From positions 62,001 through 126,000 of the forward strand of contig JAQMWT010000059.1 in the NCBI GenBank assembly GCA_029834535.1: a stretch of 64,000 bases of DNA. Direction: 5' to 3'. Of this stretch, positions 1 to 9,973 are shown in pieces. Position 1 is the first letter of the stretch. Each line of letters begins with the position of its first letter. The translations under genes and the position numbers were made by a program. Below the pieces are notes generated by a model. The model saw only the letters and a program-made list of their open reading frames with translations, was not told where the DNA came from and did not search any database. The DNA comes from Chrysophaeum taylorii (taxonomy: Eukaryota > Sar > Pelagophyceae > Pelagomonadales > Pelagomonadaceae).

Positions 1-233
1 GATGTGATCACGCTCATGCCCAGGACCGACTGTAAGAACTGGCCGTCGTGGAAGGGCTCCAAGCTCGAGTACGTGCGCTTGTACACGGAGAGATAATGCT
101 CGACCTTCTCGCTCTGCTCGGTGTGAAAGTGGGCCGCATCGAGCCCCTGCGGCGTCAGGATCGACGACAAGGCGAGCGCAGCAACGACGCATACTGTCGG
201 CAGCCACAAGAGTGCCGACGGGATTTTCTTCAT
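1..233 (-). CDS. 5' end of a signal-anchored or secreted protein, truncated by the window edge
   Basis: On the minus strand an ATG at 233-231 opens a frame that stays open for 77 codons to the left edge, so the gene continues outside the window. The start reads MKKIPSALLWLPTVCVVAAL, a short basic end followed by a hydrophobic stretch, as in a signal peptide or signal anchor. It is followed by a hydrophilic part with HFHTEQSEKVEHYLSVYKRT. I do not recognise the family, and too little is present to name one. Codon use is GC-rich at third positions, like the real genes further right, which supports it being coding. Confidence 0.55.
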   Translation of the reverse strand, partial: MKKIPSALLWLPTVCVVAALALSSILTPQGLDAAHFHTEQSEKVEHYLSVYKRTYSSLEPFHDGQFLQSVLGMSVIT

Positions 234-893
234 AGCTGACGCCGCGCTCACCGCACTGAGGGCCCTTCAAGCAAGACTTGACATGCGGTGCGTAGCCGAA
301 AATGTCTGCCCGATTTGGTACCTAGGTACATGTATGAAAATGTCCGCCCGAAAGTAGTACCTACAAAGTTGTAGGTATGTAAAGGTCGACTGCTTAGAGT
401 AGGAGGGGGTGAAGACGTTTGTGTACCTAGGTACACACAGAGATATCGTTGCTACAACTCTACAACTCTACAACTACAAGGTTGTTATTAGTCAGTTTTG
501 AATGTGTGGCACACAGCTCGCGACACAGTCTCCTGGCAGCTGCTGGCCGAGGGAGTTGGGAGAGAGGCCGGGAAGTGTCGGTGCGCGGGATAGTGCGCAG
601 AGAAAGCAGTGGTGCGTACCGTGAACATCATGATTGTCATTGGATCCTAATAATTGGTGATGTCATGCCGCGACCATTGGGTACCATGCAGTTGGCAGGT
701 CTGGGATAAGGTGAATGTGTCGTGCGCATTTCGCGGACATGTATAATCGCGATTTTTTGAGAGTCGTTAGTGCGTCACAGGCATACGACGCGGATCGAAG
801 CAAAAACTAGTTTCGGCATCCTCGTGGATCGCTTTTCCAGCAATTTCATCAGCTCGTGACCCCTCCCGTGACCAACCGCTTCAGGGCAAAGAT
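234..893. other. Intergenic, AT-richer, with two copies of a short palindrome
   Basis: No convincing gene. TACCTAGGTA occurs at 319-328 and again at 424-433. The second copy sits inside a perfect 16-bp palindrome (421-436, GTGTACCTAGGTACAC). The phrase AAATGTC(T/C)GCCCG is also repeated near 299 and 340. This lies just upstream of the leftward gene at 1-233 and may hold its promoter. Confidence 0.4.
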
Positions 894-1850
894 GTGCGCC
901 TATTACGTAGGCTGCCCATTCCGGCGTGCGAGGGCCTCTTAGGAACCCGCATGCTGGGCACCCACCTACTTCTTGTCGCGCACGGCCTCGTCCTCCTCAA
1001 CCACGATCGCCGCGTCGATAGCGACACAGCCCGGGCAGTTTGGCATGACGATATTTTCTACCACATCGTCGCCACTCTCCGTGGCCGACGTCCCCATCAT
1101 GCCGGAGGTATTTGTAATTTTTTCCGACGTCGTCGCTCATGCTTTCCGTTCGCAATTCTATGGCCGGTACCACGGAATCCTCGCCTAACGCCATGATGCT
1201 CGTCACGTCCGGCCGTAAGCGCCTCTACGACGCCAGGAAGTTCGCCTTTGAGGCGCGGTATATGGAGCTCTTCGCCCCGCCAGTCACTCCACAGACTACA
1301 GCACACTTGCAACATCGACAAGACCCTCGCGCCGGCCGGAGCTCCGCCATCACCCTGTCTCCCAGGCCCCATACAGCAGCGCTTGCGCAACTATGGTCCC
1401 GTCCATGGTCTCGATGCCTCCGATTCTGTCAGCTTGGAGGCGTTCCACAAATTTGCACCACAATTTCGCACACGCCTGCGCGTCGCGGATATCCGAGCGG
1501 ACCTGGGTCAAAGGAGCCGCGCCAACGTCACCAGGCCAGAGCGGGGCAGCTCCGCCGCATCTACGGCGACTGGGGCCTCGCAGCTGCCTTGAGCCGGGCT
1601 CGCAGCGCCCTCTCCGCCCTCGGCCACTCGTCGCCATCTCTGGCAGCCCTACCCAGGGCACCCGGGCCTATCAGGACGTCACACTCCGTCGCACGTATGA
1701 CCGACGGCAGAACGCGCACGCCCTGCGGGCTGGCTCTCTCCTCGCGCCGCCTCCCCTTCGCAACTCGGCGGTGTTTCCGCCTACGCCTTCTCAGCGCGCT
1801 AGCCTCTAACACCCTCCGAATCCCCGCCTCTTAAACCACATCCTCCACAA
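894..1850 (+). other. GC-rich stretch with long open frames but no gene model
   Basis: Several overlapping frames stay open (for example plus-strand 1139-1834), but none gives a recognisable domain and the most protein-like pieces fall in different frames. It could be a decayed gene or exons of an unrecognised one. I make no product call. Confidence 0.2.
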
Positions 1851-1920
1851 GGCATTCGCGCTTTTCTAATCCTTACTACTAATCGACAAGTGTTTGTCTG
1901 TTTGTTTGTTTGTCTTTAAA

Positions 1921-2915
1921 TGTCGACAAGTGCAGGCCAGTAAGTTCACCTATCTCTAACCCCAGTAAGTTCACCTGGTCCCAGTAAGTTCATCTAGTCC
2001 CAATCTCTAACCCCAGTAAATTCGGCGTAAGCCCACTCGTGCTCACACCCACTCACCCCACTCTCCTTCGAGCTCGTCGCTCTCACCCCCGCCAATCCAA
2101 GCTGCTTTGATCCGCAGACGCCGCCAACCTTTGAGTTTACTCTAAAAGCCCCAGTAAGTTCACACTTGGTCTCAGTAAGTTCACCTGGTCACTAAGTTCA
2201 CCTAGTCCCAATCTCTAACCCCAGTAAGTTCACCTGGTCCCAGTAAGTTAACCTATAGTGCGCGTGTAGACGCTGGGAGGGGGCTTATCAGTATTGCGCA
2301 GCACGTGTGGAGTAGGGTGGAGTCGTCGACCAAGAAGAGGATATCCTCGGGGTTGCCGATCGACAGAGAGCCACGTAGAGCTGGACGTGGCAGAAGACGG
2401 GCTTCGCCAAGAGGATGCCGACCTCGCGGGGCGTCTGGCCCTGGCTCTTGGTGATCGTTTGGCGTCGGCGGGCCTTAAGGGATATAGGCTGGAGGAGCCT
2501 CGGTGACAACGACACGATCGATCATGTATCTGGTACCGTTGCAGTGGCCGTGCGACGGGTCGAGGTTGCGAAGACTTTAAGCTCGCGATCAAAGTCAGCA
2601 TGCCGTTGGTTGTCAGGGAGTTGAAAACTCGACTGTAAAGAGCGAGGCGTCGGCTTCCGACCCAACCTAGTCGGCCGAAAAGAACTCCGACGCCTCGTCT
2701 TCGGGAAAAAAAGGCCGCGGTCATGCGCGCGTTGTCAGCATCGACAACATCGTTTCGACGGGGCGTGAGAATGGCGCGCTGAAAGAGCCGCCGCGGGTCG
2801 TGGAAATAGTCTGCGAGGTCGCCGTAGACGGCTTGGAGGATCACTGTCTGGCTCTCGCGCCTACCTGATCCTTACCCTAAATCGAGGGACAGACAGACAA
2901 ACAAACAAACAGACA
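1921..2915 (-). mobile_element. Helitron-type helicase fragment plus minisatellite, unit A
   Basis: A roughly 970-bp unit. On the minus strand (about 2867 to 2248) the conceptual protein matches the last part of the Pif1-like helicase of Helitron rolling-circle transposons. It reads from VYGDLADYFHDPRRLFQRAI through LTPRRNDVVDADNARM and FNSLTTNGM, then (in another frame) a relic of the TINKSQGQT motif and PVFCHVQLYVALCRSATPRI. The last piece corresponds to the motif usually written QLYVALSR. No single frame is intact, and the Rep domain and most of the helicase are absent. Downstream of the helicase end lies a minisatellite rich in CCAGTAAGTTCACC. Unit B is the same unit 967 bp further right in the same orientation. 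Confidence 0.75.
1935..2262. repeat. CCAGTAAGTTCACC minisatellite of unit A
   Basis: CCAGTAAGTTCACC recurs with spacers such as TGGTCC and TAGTCCCAATCTCTAACC. A non-repetitive stretch with GCCCACTCGTGCTCACACCC divides the array. Confidence 0.8.
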
Positions 2916-2924
2916 AACACAAGT

Positions 2925-3897
2925 GCAGGCCAGTAAGTTCACCTACTCCCAATCTCTAACCCCAGTAAGTTCGGCGTAAACCCACTCGTGCTCACACCCA
3001 CTCACCCCACTCTCCTTTGAGCTCGTCGCTCTCACCCCCGCCAATCCAAGCTGCTTTGATCCGCACGCGCCGCCAACCCTTGAGTTTACTCTAAACACCC
3101 CAGTAAGTTCACCTGGTCCCAGTTAGTTCACCTGGTCCCAGTAAGTTCACCTGGTCACTCAGCTCACCTAGTCCCAATCTCCAACCCCAGTAAGTTCACC
3201 TGGTCCCAGTAAGTTCACCTACAGTGCGCGTGTAGACGCCGGAAAGGGGGCTTATCGGTATTGCGCAGCACGTGTGGGGTAGGGTGGAGTCGTCGACCCA
3301 GAAGAGCATATCCTCGGAGTTGCCGATCGACAGAGAGCCACGTAGAGCTGGACGTGGCAGAAGACGGGCTTGGGCAAGAGGACGCCGACCTCGCGGGGCG
3401 TCTGGCCCTGGCTCTTGTTGATCGTTTGGCGTAGGCGGGCCTTACGGGATACAGGTTGGAGGAGCCTCGGTGACAACGACACGATCGATCATGTATCTGG
3501 TACCGTTGCAGTGGCCGTGCGACGGGTCGAGGTTGCGAAGACTTTAAGCTCGCGATCAAAGTCAGCATGCCGTTGGTTGTCAGGGAGTTGAAAACTCGAC
3601 TGTAAAGAGCGAGGCGTCGGCTTCCGACCCAACCTAGTCGGCCGAAAAGAACTCCGACGCCTCGTCTCCGGGAAAAAAAGGCCGCGGTCATGCGCGCGTT
3701 GTCAGCATCGACAACATCGTTTCGACGGGGCGTGAGAATGGCGCGCTGAAAGAGCCGCCGCGGGTCGTGGAAATAGTCTGCGAGGTCGCCGTAGACGGCT
3801 TGGAGGATCACTGTCTGGCTCTCGCGCCTACCTGATCCTTACTCTCGCGCCTACCTGATCCTTACCCTAAATCGAGGGACAGACAGACAGACAAACA
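2925..3897 (-). mobile_element. Helitron-type helicase fragment plus minisatellite, unit B
   Basis: Direct repeat of unit A. The helicase part lies on the minus strand from about 3834 to 3215. It contains the VYGDLADYFHDPRRLFQRAI start, AILTPRRNDVVDADNARM and, in a second frame, TINKSQGQTPREVGVLLPKP followed by VFCHVQLYVALCRSATPRI. Near-identity to unit A over hundreds of bases implies recent duplication. A duplicated scrap, CTCGCGCCTACCTGATCCTTA, marks the outer edge near 3820-3860. The frames are broken, so no working helicase is made. Only the C-terminal third of the helicase is present. Confidence 0.75.
2932..3228. repeat. CCAGTAAGTTCACC minisatellite of unit B
   Basis: Same repeat phrase and same internal unique segment as in unit A, with scattered substitutions (for example CCAGTTAGTTCACC). 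Confidence 0.8.
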
Positions 3898-3937
3898 TCT
3901 GTCGATTAGTAGTTAAGAAGATCTGTCGATTAGTAGT

Positions 3938-4998
3938 TAGGACTGGTAAGAGGGGGGTGTGTGTGGGGGGCATGAAGGATGTGGTTGGATTTGTGGGGTA
4001 GGAGGGATGTTTGTTCGCCGATTCAGCGTAAGGATCAGGTAGGCCCGCGAGCCAGCCATTGATCCTCCAAACCGTCTATGGCGACCTCGCAGACTATTTC
4101 CACGACCTGCGGCGGCTCTTTCAGCGCGCCATTCTCACGCCCCGTCGAAACGATGTTGTCGACGCTGACAACGCGCGCATGACCGCGGCCTTTCCCGGAG
4201 ACGAGGCGTCGGAGTTCTTTTCAGCTGACTAGGCTGGGTCGGAAGACGACGCCTCGCTCTTTACAGTAGAGTTTTCAACTCCCTGACAACCAACGGGATG
4301 CTGACTTTGAGCGCGAGCTTAAGGTGTTCGCAAACTCGACCCGTCGCACGGCCACTGCAACGGTACCAGATACATGATCGATCGTGTGGTTGTCACCGAG
4401 GCTCCTCCAACCTGTATCCCTTAAGGCCCGCCTACGCCAAACGATCAACAAGAGCCTGGGCCAGACGTCCCGCGAGGTCGGCGTCCTCTTGCCCAAGCCC
4501 GTCTTCTGCCACGTCCAGCTCTACGTGGCTCTCTGTCGATCGGCAACCCCGAGGATATCCTCTTCTGGGTCGACGACTCCACCCTACCCCACACGTGCTG
4601 CGCAATACCGATAAGCCCCCTCCCGGCGTCTACACGCGCACTGTAGGTGAACTTACTGGGACCAGGTGAACTTACTGGAACCAGGTGAACTTGCGGAGGT
4701 TAGAGATTGGGACTAGGTGAACTTAGTGACCAGGCGAACTTACTGGGACCAAGTGAACTTACTGAGGTTTTTAGAGTAAACTCAAAGGTTATCGGCGTGT
4801 GCGGATCAAAGCAGCTTAGATTGGCGGGGGAGAGAGCGACGAGTTCAAATGAGAGTGGGGTGAGTGGATGTGAGCACGAGTGGGTTTACGCCGATTTACT
4901 GAGGTTAGAGATTGGGACTAGGTGAACTTACTGGGACCAGACCTGAACTTACTGGGGTTGGAGATTGGGACTAGGTGAACTTACTGGCCTACACTTGT
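3938..4998 (+). mobile_element. Helitron-type helicase fragment plus minisatellite, unit C (inverted)
   Basis: Same unit as A and B but on the plus strand, so B and C face each other as an inverted repeat of about 0.9 kb around a short centre near 3900-3940. The helicase fragment runs from about 4050 to 4620. It includes TINKSLGQTSREVGVLLPKP and VFCHVQLYVALCRSATPRI. Frames shift between the AILTPR part and the C-terminal part. Upstream, the leader with AAGAGGGGGGTGTGTGTGGG is shared with unit D. Downstream, GGTGAACTTACTGG repeats run to about 4995. Confidence 0.75.
4643..4995. repeat. GGTGAACTTACTGG minisatellite of unit C
   Basis: Reverse complement of the array in units A and B. It is more diverged, with variants such as GGCGAACTTACTGG and an ACCAGACCTGAACTTACTGG insertion. 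Confidence 0.8.
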
Positions 4999-7442
4999 CC
5001 CTTCCAACTGAGAGCCGTCGCGTCCATTGATGCTTGCTCTTGGCCTATTTCGCGGTTGCCATCACAAGGCCCCCTCGAACTCCCGCCCTGCCCCCTCCAG
5101 TCGCCCATTACAAACCCTAGCCGATTCTTTGCATTCGACGTTTACGCATAATGTTCGTTGAAAAGCGGCCCTCACCCAGAGCCTCTCTCGCCACCGTCTT
5201 CTTGCTCACCCTGTTCTCCTCTCGCCTCGCTCAACACTATGATCTGCTTCTCTGATCTGCCCCCCCTCTCTCCGCCCACGCCCCGCCCTTATACTTTGAT
5301 TTTGTTCTTTAACCCAGAGCCTCGCAGACGCAAGGTGTGGGACCGAAACTCACTGCAATGTCAGGAAATCGTCTCTACTGTCTCCTCCAACATAAATATT
5401 GTGGAAGTGAAGATGACTGCGTTTTTCATCCACGTGTAAGCAGCGTCGGATGGGAGCCGCCACGGCAGAAATGAACTTGCGATTTGGGGATTGAATGGGA
5501 CACTATGATCTCCAGATCCTCCGAGATTCATCGCCAGAGCCCGCCATCTTGACCATGAACGTAGGGCTTGAAGTTGGCCATCGGGTCCATCATTTCTTTT
5601 TTTACTTTCTTTGACACCCAGCCGCGACGCGACCTCGATCCACTGACGGCGACAGTACGGATGTCGGTGCTGCAGTCGACGCAAAAGGGTGTCAGTGCTG
5701 CAGTAGAGAGGCCGTAGTACGATGCTATTGTGTTTCCGGACACAGCACGCGCAGTCTTGAACCCGGCAGTGGCCTCTTCACTCGAAGAATCGGTGCGTGC
5801 TTTCTCTACCTCTATATCTACCCAAAGCGAGCGCAGCTCATGCCGAAGCGACCAAAGTCGAGAGGAAGGAACTTGGATCCGACATCACCCATTGCTCCAG
5901 TATTCGCGGCGCCCCCCTCCGACGTCCTGGAGCGTCATAGAAAGAAAAAAATTCGAACACTCTGAAGATCCCACATTTCGTTGGAGAACGACGTCCCAGC
6001 CTCAGTGCCGCCGCCGACGCGGCGACCATGTCGTCCGCTGTCTGCTTTGCGTACACGTGGGTGAAGTAATCCAACGGCGAACGATCATTTCCCACCCATC
6101 ATTTCCCATGTCGACGCCGCGTGACAGCTGCGTCGACCATCGATGCGCTGTCCTCCAGTCTTTCCGCACGCTCCAGGCTGCTTCTTCCACTCGACTCGGT
6201 ACGTTCTTCAACCATCATCAACGACCACGGTTTTCTCGTTGCCCGTATCTTGCTTATCCTCCTTGCTGCGCTCAGCCTCCGGCAGGAGCTCGTCCATGGA
6301 CTCCACATCGTCTTTATCGTTATCATCGCCGCCAAGACCTGCGCCTAGTTCCTTTCCACTATCCGCCTAAGCTTGTTGGCAATCTTAGAGCAGCATCCGC
6401 GGGGTACCCTCTGTTGTGAACGTGGAGTCGCTTACGGTCCACTCGACATTCCAGTGACCCGTTCGCTGCAAAGTCGGAGGAGTCCATTTCAGCAGCCTCC
6501 CTTTCACATTCTGTTTCTTCCAAAACCGCCCCACGCCTTCACGCGGTCCAAATCCCCGCCATTCGCGTTGATCTTCTAGAGGAAAGGCTTTGGCCGCCTG
6601 GCCCGTCCGGCGGGCCCCTCGCCATCTCGCGTAGTGACTGAATCGGCGGCTACGGCAGTTAGCGAGAAGCGGGGGGAAATGCGAACTTCGCTCTTTGCCG
6701 CGGCCGTCGGGAGAGAGAGAGATCGATCAACGAACTTATGTTAAAGATCCCGAACGGAATGTCCTTCCTGTGGAGGTTATGAGTAAAAAACCAGTTCGCA
6801 CCCCCCTCTCGACCCCTCCCCCTCTAAGCGGTCGACCTTAAACTGACTAACCACACCCCCCCCCATTGTCAGTCGACGTTAAAAACCCTAGCTGAACCCC
6901 TGAACGCCGCCCCACCTCTTAGCTTTCAACCGTTAAAAACCCTCACGACGCCTAACGCCCCCCCTCCTCTGAGCAGTCCTAACTACTAATCGACAGAATC
7001 AGTCACAGATGTTTGTCTGTTTCTTTGTTTGTCTGTTTGTTTGTCTGTCTTTAAATGTCGACTGCTAAGAGGGGGGTGTGTTTGTTTGTCTGTCTTTGCA
7101 AAAGGGAGGGTAGGAATGCCGGTCCTGGTGTGCGCGAGTGCCCGGGGCTATATATACCCCTGTGCTTCCCCATCATAGTGAAACGTGAACATCTGGGGCG
7201 AGTCAAGCATGTATGTGTATGCGAGACGATGGGGACCCAGCAGACGACGACGCCATCTGCTTAAGATGAACATCTGCGTCGGAGATGAACACCCGGTCCT
7301 GGTAAGTGAAAGCGCCCAGATGAGGGGGGTCTAGTGTTTGTGCTAGACGATGGGGCTCCAGCAGTTGGCGACGGCAACTGCTTCGTAGACACTCACACAC
7401 TCCTTAAAGCGCTCGAGGTGGAGCGGATTCGAACGCGCGATA
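4999..7442. other. No confident gene; decayed open frames between repeat units
   Basis: Open frames exist on both strands (for example 5730-6419 plus, 5361-5743 minus), but none has a recognisable domain. A minus-strand stretch near 6350-6215 reads GGDDNDKDDVESMDELLPEA, which looks coding-like but is short and soon stops. From 6970 to 7120 the sequence has TTTGTCTG simple repeats and CTACTAATCGACA, also seen next to units A and B, so this is part of the same repeat island. I see no RNA gene. Confidence 0.35.
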
Positions 7443-8534
7443 AATGTCGACTGCTAAGAGGGGGGTGTGTGTGGGGAGCATGAAGAATGTGGGTGGGTTT
7501 GTGGGGTGGGGTATGAGGGATGTGCCTGACGGGCGGAGATAAGTACGCGGGGTTTGTTTGTCTGTCCCCCGATTTAGGGTAAGGATCAGGTAGGCCCGCG
7601 AGCCAGCCATTGATCCTCGAAGTCGTCTACGGCGACCTCGCAGACTATTTCCACGACCCGCGGCGGCTCTTTCAGCGAGCCATTCTCACGCCCCGTCTAA
7701 ACGATGTTGTCGATGCTGACAACGCGCGCATGACCGCGGCCTTTTTTTCCCGGAGACGAGGCGTCGGAGTTCTTTTCGGCAGACTAGGTTGGGTCGGAAG
7801 ACGACGCCTCGCTCTTTACAGTCGAGTTTTCGACTCCCTGACAACCAACGGCATGCTGACTTTGATCGCGAGCTTAAAGTCTTCGCAACCTCGACCCGTC
7901 GCACGGCGACTGCAACGGTACCAGATACATGATCGATCGTGTCGTGTCACCGAGGCTCCTCCAACCTGTATCCCTCAAGGCCCGCCTACGCCAAACGATC
8001 AATAAGAACCAGGGCCAGACGCCCCGCGAGGTCCGCGTCCTCTTGCCCAAGCCCGTCTTCTGTCACGTCCAGCTCTACGTGGCTCTCTGTCGATCGGCAA
8101 CCCCGAGGATATGCTCTTCTGGGTCGACGACTCCACCCTACCCCACACGTGCTGCGCAATACCGATAAGCCCCCTCACGGCGTCTACACGCGCACTGTAG
8201 GTGAACTTACTGGGGCCAGGTGAACTTACTGGGGTTGGAGATTGGGACTAGGTGAGCTGAGTGACCAGGTGAACTTACTGGGACCAGGTGAACTTACTGG
8301 GGTTTTTAGAGTAAACTCAAGGGTTGGCGGCGCGTGCGGATCAAAGCAGCTTGGATTGGCGGGGGTGAGAGCGACGAGCTCAAAGGAGAGTGGGGTGAGT
8401 GGGTGTGAGCACGAGTGGGTTTACGCCGAACTTACTGGGGTTAGAGATTGGGACTAGGTGAACTTACTGACCAGGTGAACTTACTGGGGTTAGAGATTGG
8501 GACTAGGTGAACTTACTGGCCTGCACTTGTCGAC
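7443..8534 (+). mobile_element. Helitron-type helicase fragment plus minisatellite, unit D
   Basis: The fourth copy, direct to unit C. The shared leader (ATGTCGACTGCTAAGAGGGG) starts near 7443. The helicase fragment is about 7610-8190: VYGDLADYFHDPRRLFQRAI, AILTPRLNDVVDADNARM, then in another frame TINKNQGQTPREVRVLLPKP and VFCHVQLYVALCRSATPRI. The minisatellite follows at 8199-8522. TINKSQGQT and QLYVALSR are standard C-terminal motifs of Helitron helicases. That part is family knowledge; the family assignment here is by eye. Confidence 0.75.
8199..8522. repeat. GGTGAACTTACTGG minisatellite of unit D
   Basis: Tandem GGTGAACTTACTGG with GGTTAGAGATTGGGACTA spacers. It ends in GGCCTGCACTTGTC, the shared outer edge of all four units. 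Confidence 0.8.
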
Positions 8535-8554
8535 CTTTAAAAAACCCTAACTGA

Positions 8555-9238
8555 TTGATGGTCGAGGGACTTTGGGAGCAGCTCACCAAGGAGGCTCGCG
8601 GCTCGCAGGTGTCCGTCGGCGCTGGCACACTGTGGAACCGATTCACAGGTCGAGAAGTGCTTGGTTATTGCTGCCGAGAAGTGCGGAGCAGCGCCGCCGT
8701 GACATCATCTCATACGCTTGCAGGTCAATTGCTGCGGCAGAGACCATGCGAGCTTTCACACGATCTGCTGAGGTGTGAGAGTGCCGCAGGCGACTACTGA
8801 CGCTTGATCGAGAGTGGCGCGCAACTCTTCTTCGCCACAAATGTTAAGACGCTCGTCCCAGGGATTCGGAGCCGCCAGACACGCGAGGCATCTCAGCGTT
8901 TCTTGTTAAGGCTAGATTGTGTAACGTGGCTTCGCAGGCGGTCGCCCGTCTCATTTGGCGAGTCACGACAATTCCCCATGTCGACGCTACTCAGGCGAAA
9001 TTGGGACGAAGCATGGCCGCGTCGGCGTGTGGACGTGCGTAGGCGCACCTGCTCTCGTCACGTCTACCTGCTGTGCGTTGCGAGAGTTTCCCATAATAAT
9101 ATATGGCGTGCCAGGTGCTTTGACCGCCGTATCGTCGCGTAGAGTCGCGCGGCTCCTGTGTCCGGACGGCACTGTTAGCGTGTGTCGCAACTGCGCAGCA
9201 GGTCGTGGCCGTTGCGTGAGCCTTCGGACGGTGGAGTT
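8555..9238 (+). other. Possible upstream exons of the gene at 9239
   Basis: An ATG near 8558 opens MVEGLWEQLTKE, and the stretch contains several good acceptor-like sites (TCGCAG, TCACAG, CTTGCAG, CGCAG). The coding-like pieces fall in different frames and I could not join them with confidence. Treat it as possible 5' exons of the next gene, or as decayed sequence. Confidence 0.25.
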
Positions 9239-9973
9239 ATGATGCCCATTCACAGGACATGCGAGCCCCGATCCGAAGCGACCGCCACTGCGCTGCTTGA
9301 GGCGATCAACGCCCCGGTGGCCGCGATCGTCGTTGTCGCGAACGCCGAGCCGAATCACTTCGAGGGTCTAAAGGACGCGTGCTCGCGACGGCCCGGGGTG
9401 ACTCGCTCGGCCACGCCTCTCGCACCTGTTTCGCAGGCGGCGCTCGCGTTTTATCCTGTGACATTGGCGCAGCCCGCCGACGATGCGCCAGCGACAGAGG
9501 TAGGAATGTTCGCGTGCGTCTTGATCAACGTCCCTTTAGGTGCTTCGTCGTTTCGTGACAGCAAAGTTTGAGGGGACGGACTTTGCACTCGAGAGCGTCG
9601 CTGTTGAGACTGCCATCGTGCCCTCGTTTCTCGACCATTGCAAGCCGTCGTCGCCCTCGAAACGTGTCATTCACGAGGTGCTCGCCCCCGCGCCGGCTGT
9701 CTCCACCGCTGCTATCGATGACGAAGACGAGTGGCTCCGCGACCTCAAGTCGCGATGCACCAATGATGATCAATTGGGCCGACCCGAAGAGGCTGATGCG
9801 CCTCCTCGTACTCCACTGCAAGCAAACAGTGTCCGCGTTTTTCTTTGTGTCAGAATTCTCCTAGGCCGCCGACAAACGACACGGAGGAGGCTACTGCAGA
9901 TTCGGGACAAGTCCGCAGTTTCTTCGAAGGTCTCTTGAGCGGGAACACAGTCCTGACCCCACCCGGCACCTAA
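9239..9973 (+). CDS. Unrecognised spliced gene
   Basis: Exon 1 (9239-9499) runs from ATGATG to ...DDAPATE. A 40-bp intron (9500-9539, GTAGGA...CTTTAG) joins it in phase to exon 2, which starts VLRRFVTAKFEGTDFALESV and continues through PSFLDHCKPSSPSKRVIHEV to a stretch with EDEWLRDLKSRC. The last exon ends SGQVRSFFEGLLSGNTVL then TPPGT and a TAA at 9971-9973. Its donor is unclear (about 9829) and its acceptor could be 9864 or 9899. I do not recognise the family. The order of a beta-rich part, an acidic EDEW segment and a C-terminal FF..LL motif faintly recalls dynein light-intermediate-chain C-termini, but this is a guess. Confidence 0.4.

Noticed and set aside
1935-8522. CRISPR-like regularly spaced repeats
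   Set aside because: Spacers are themselves repeated and the arrays belong to a eukaryotic element; minisatellite, not CRISPR.
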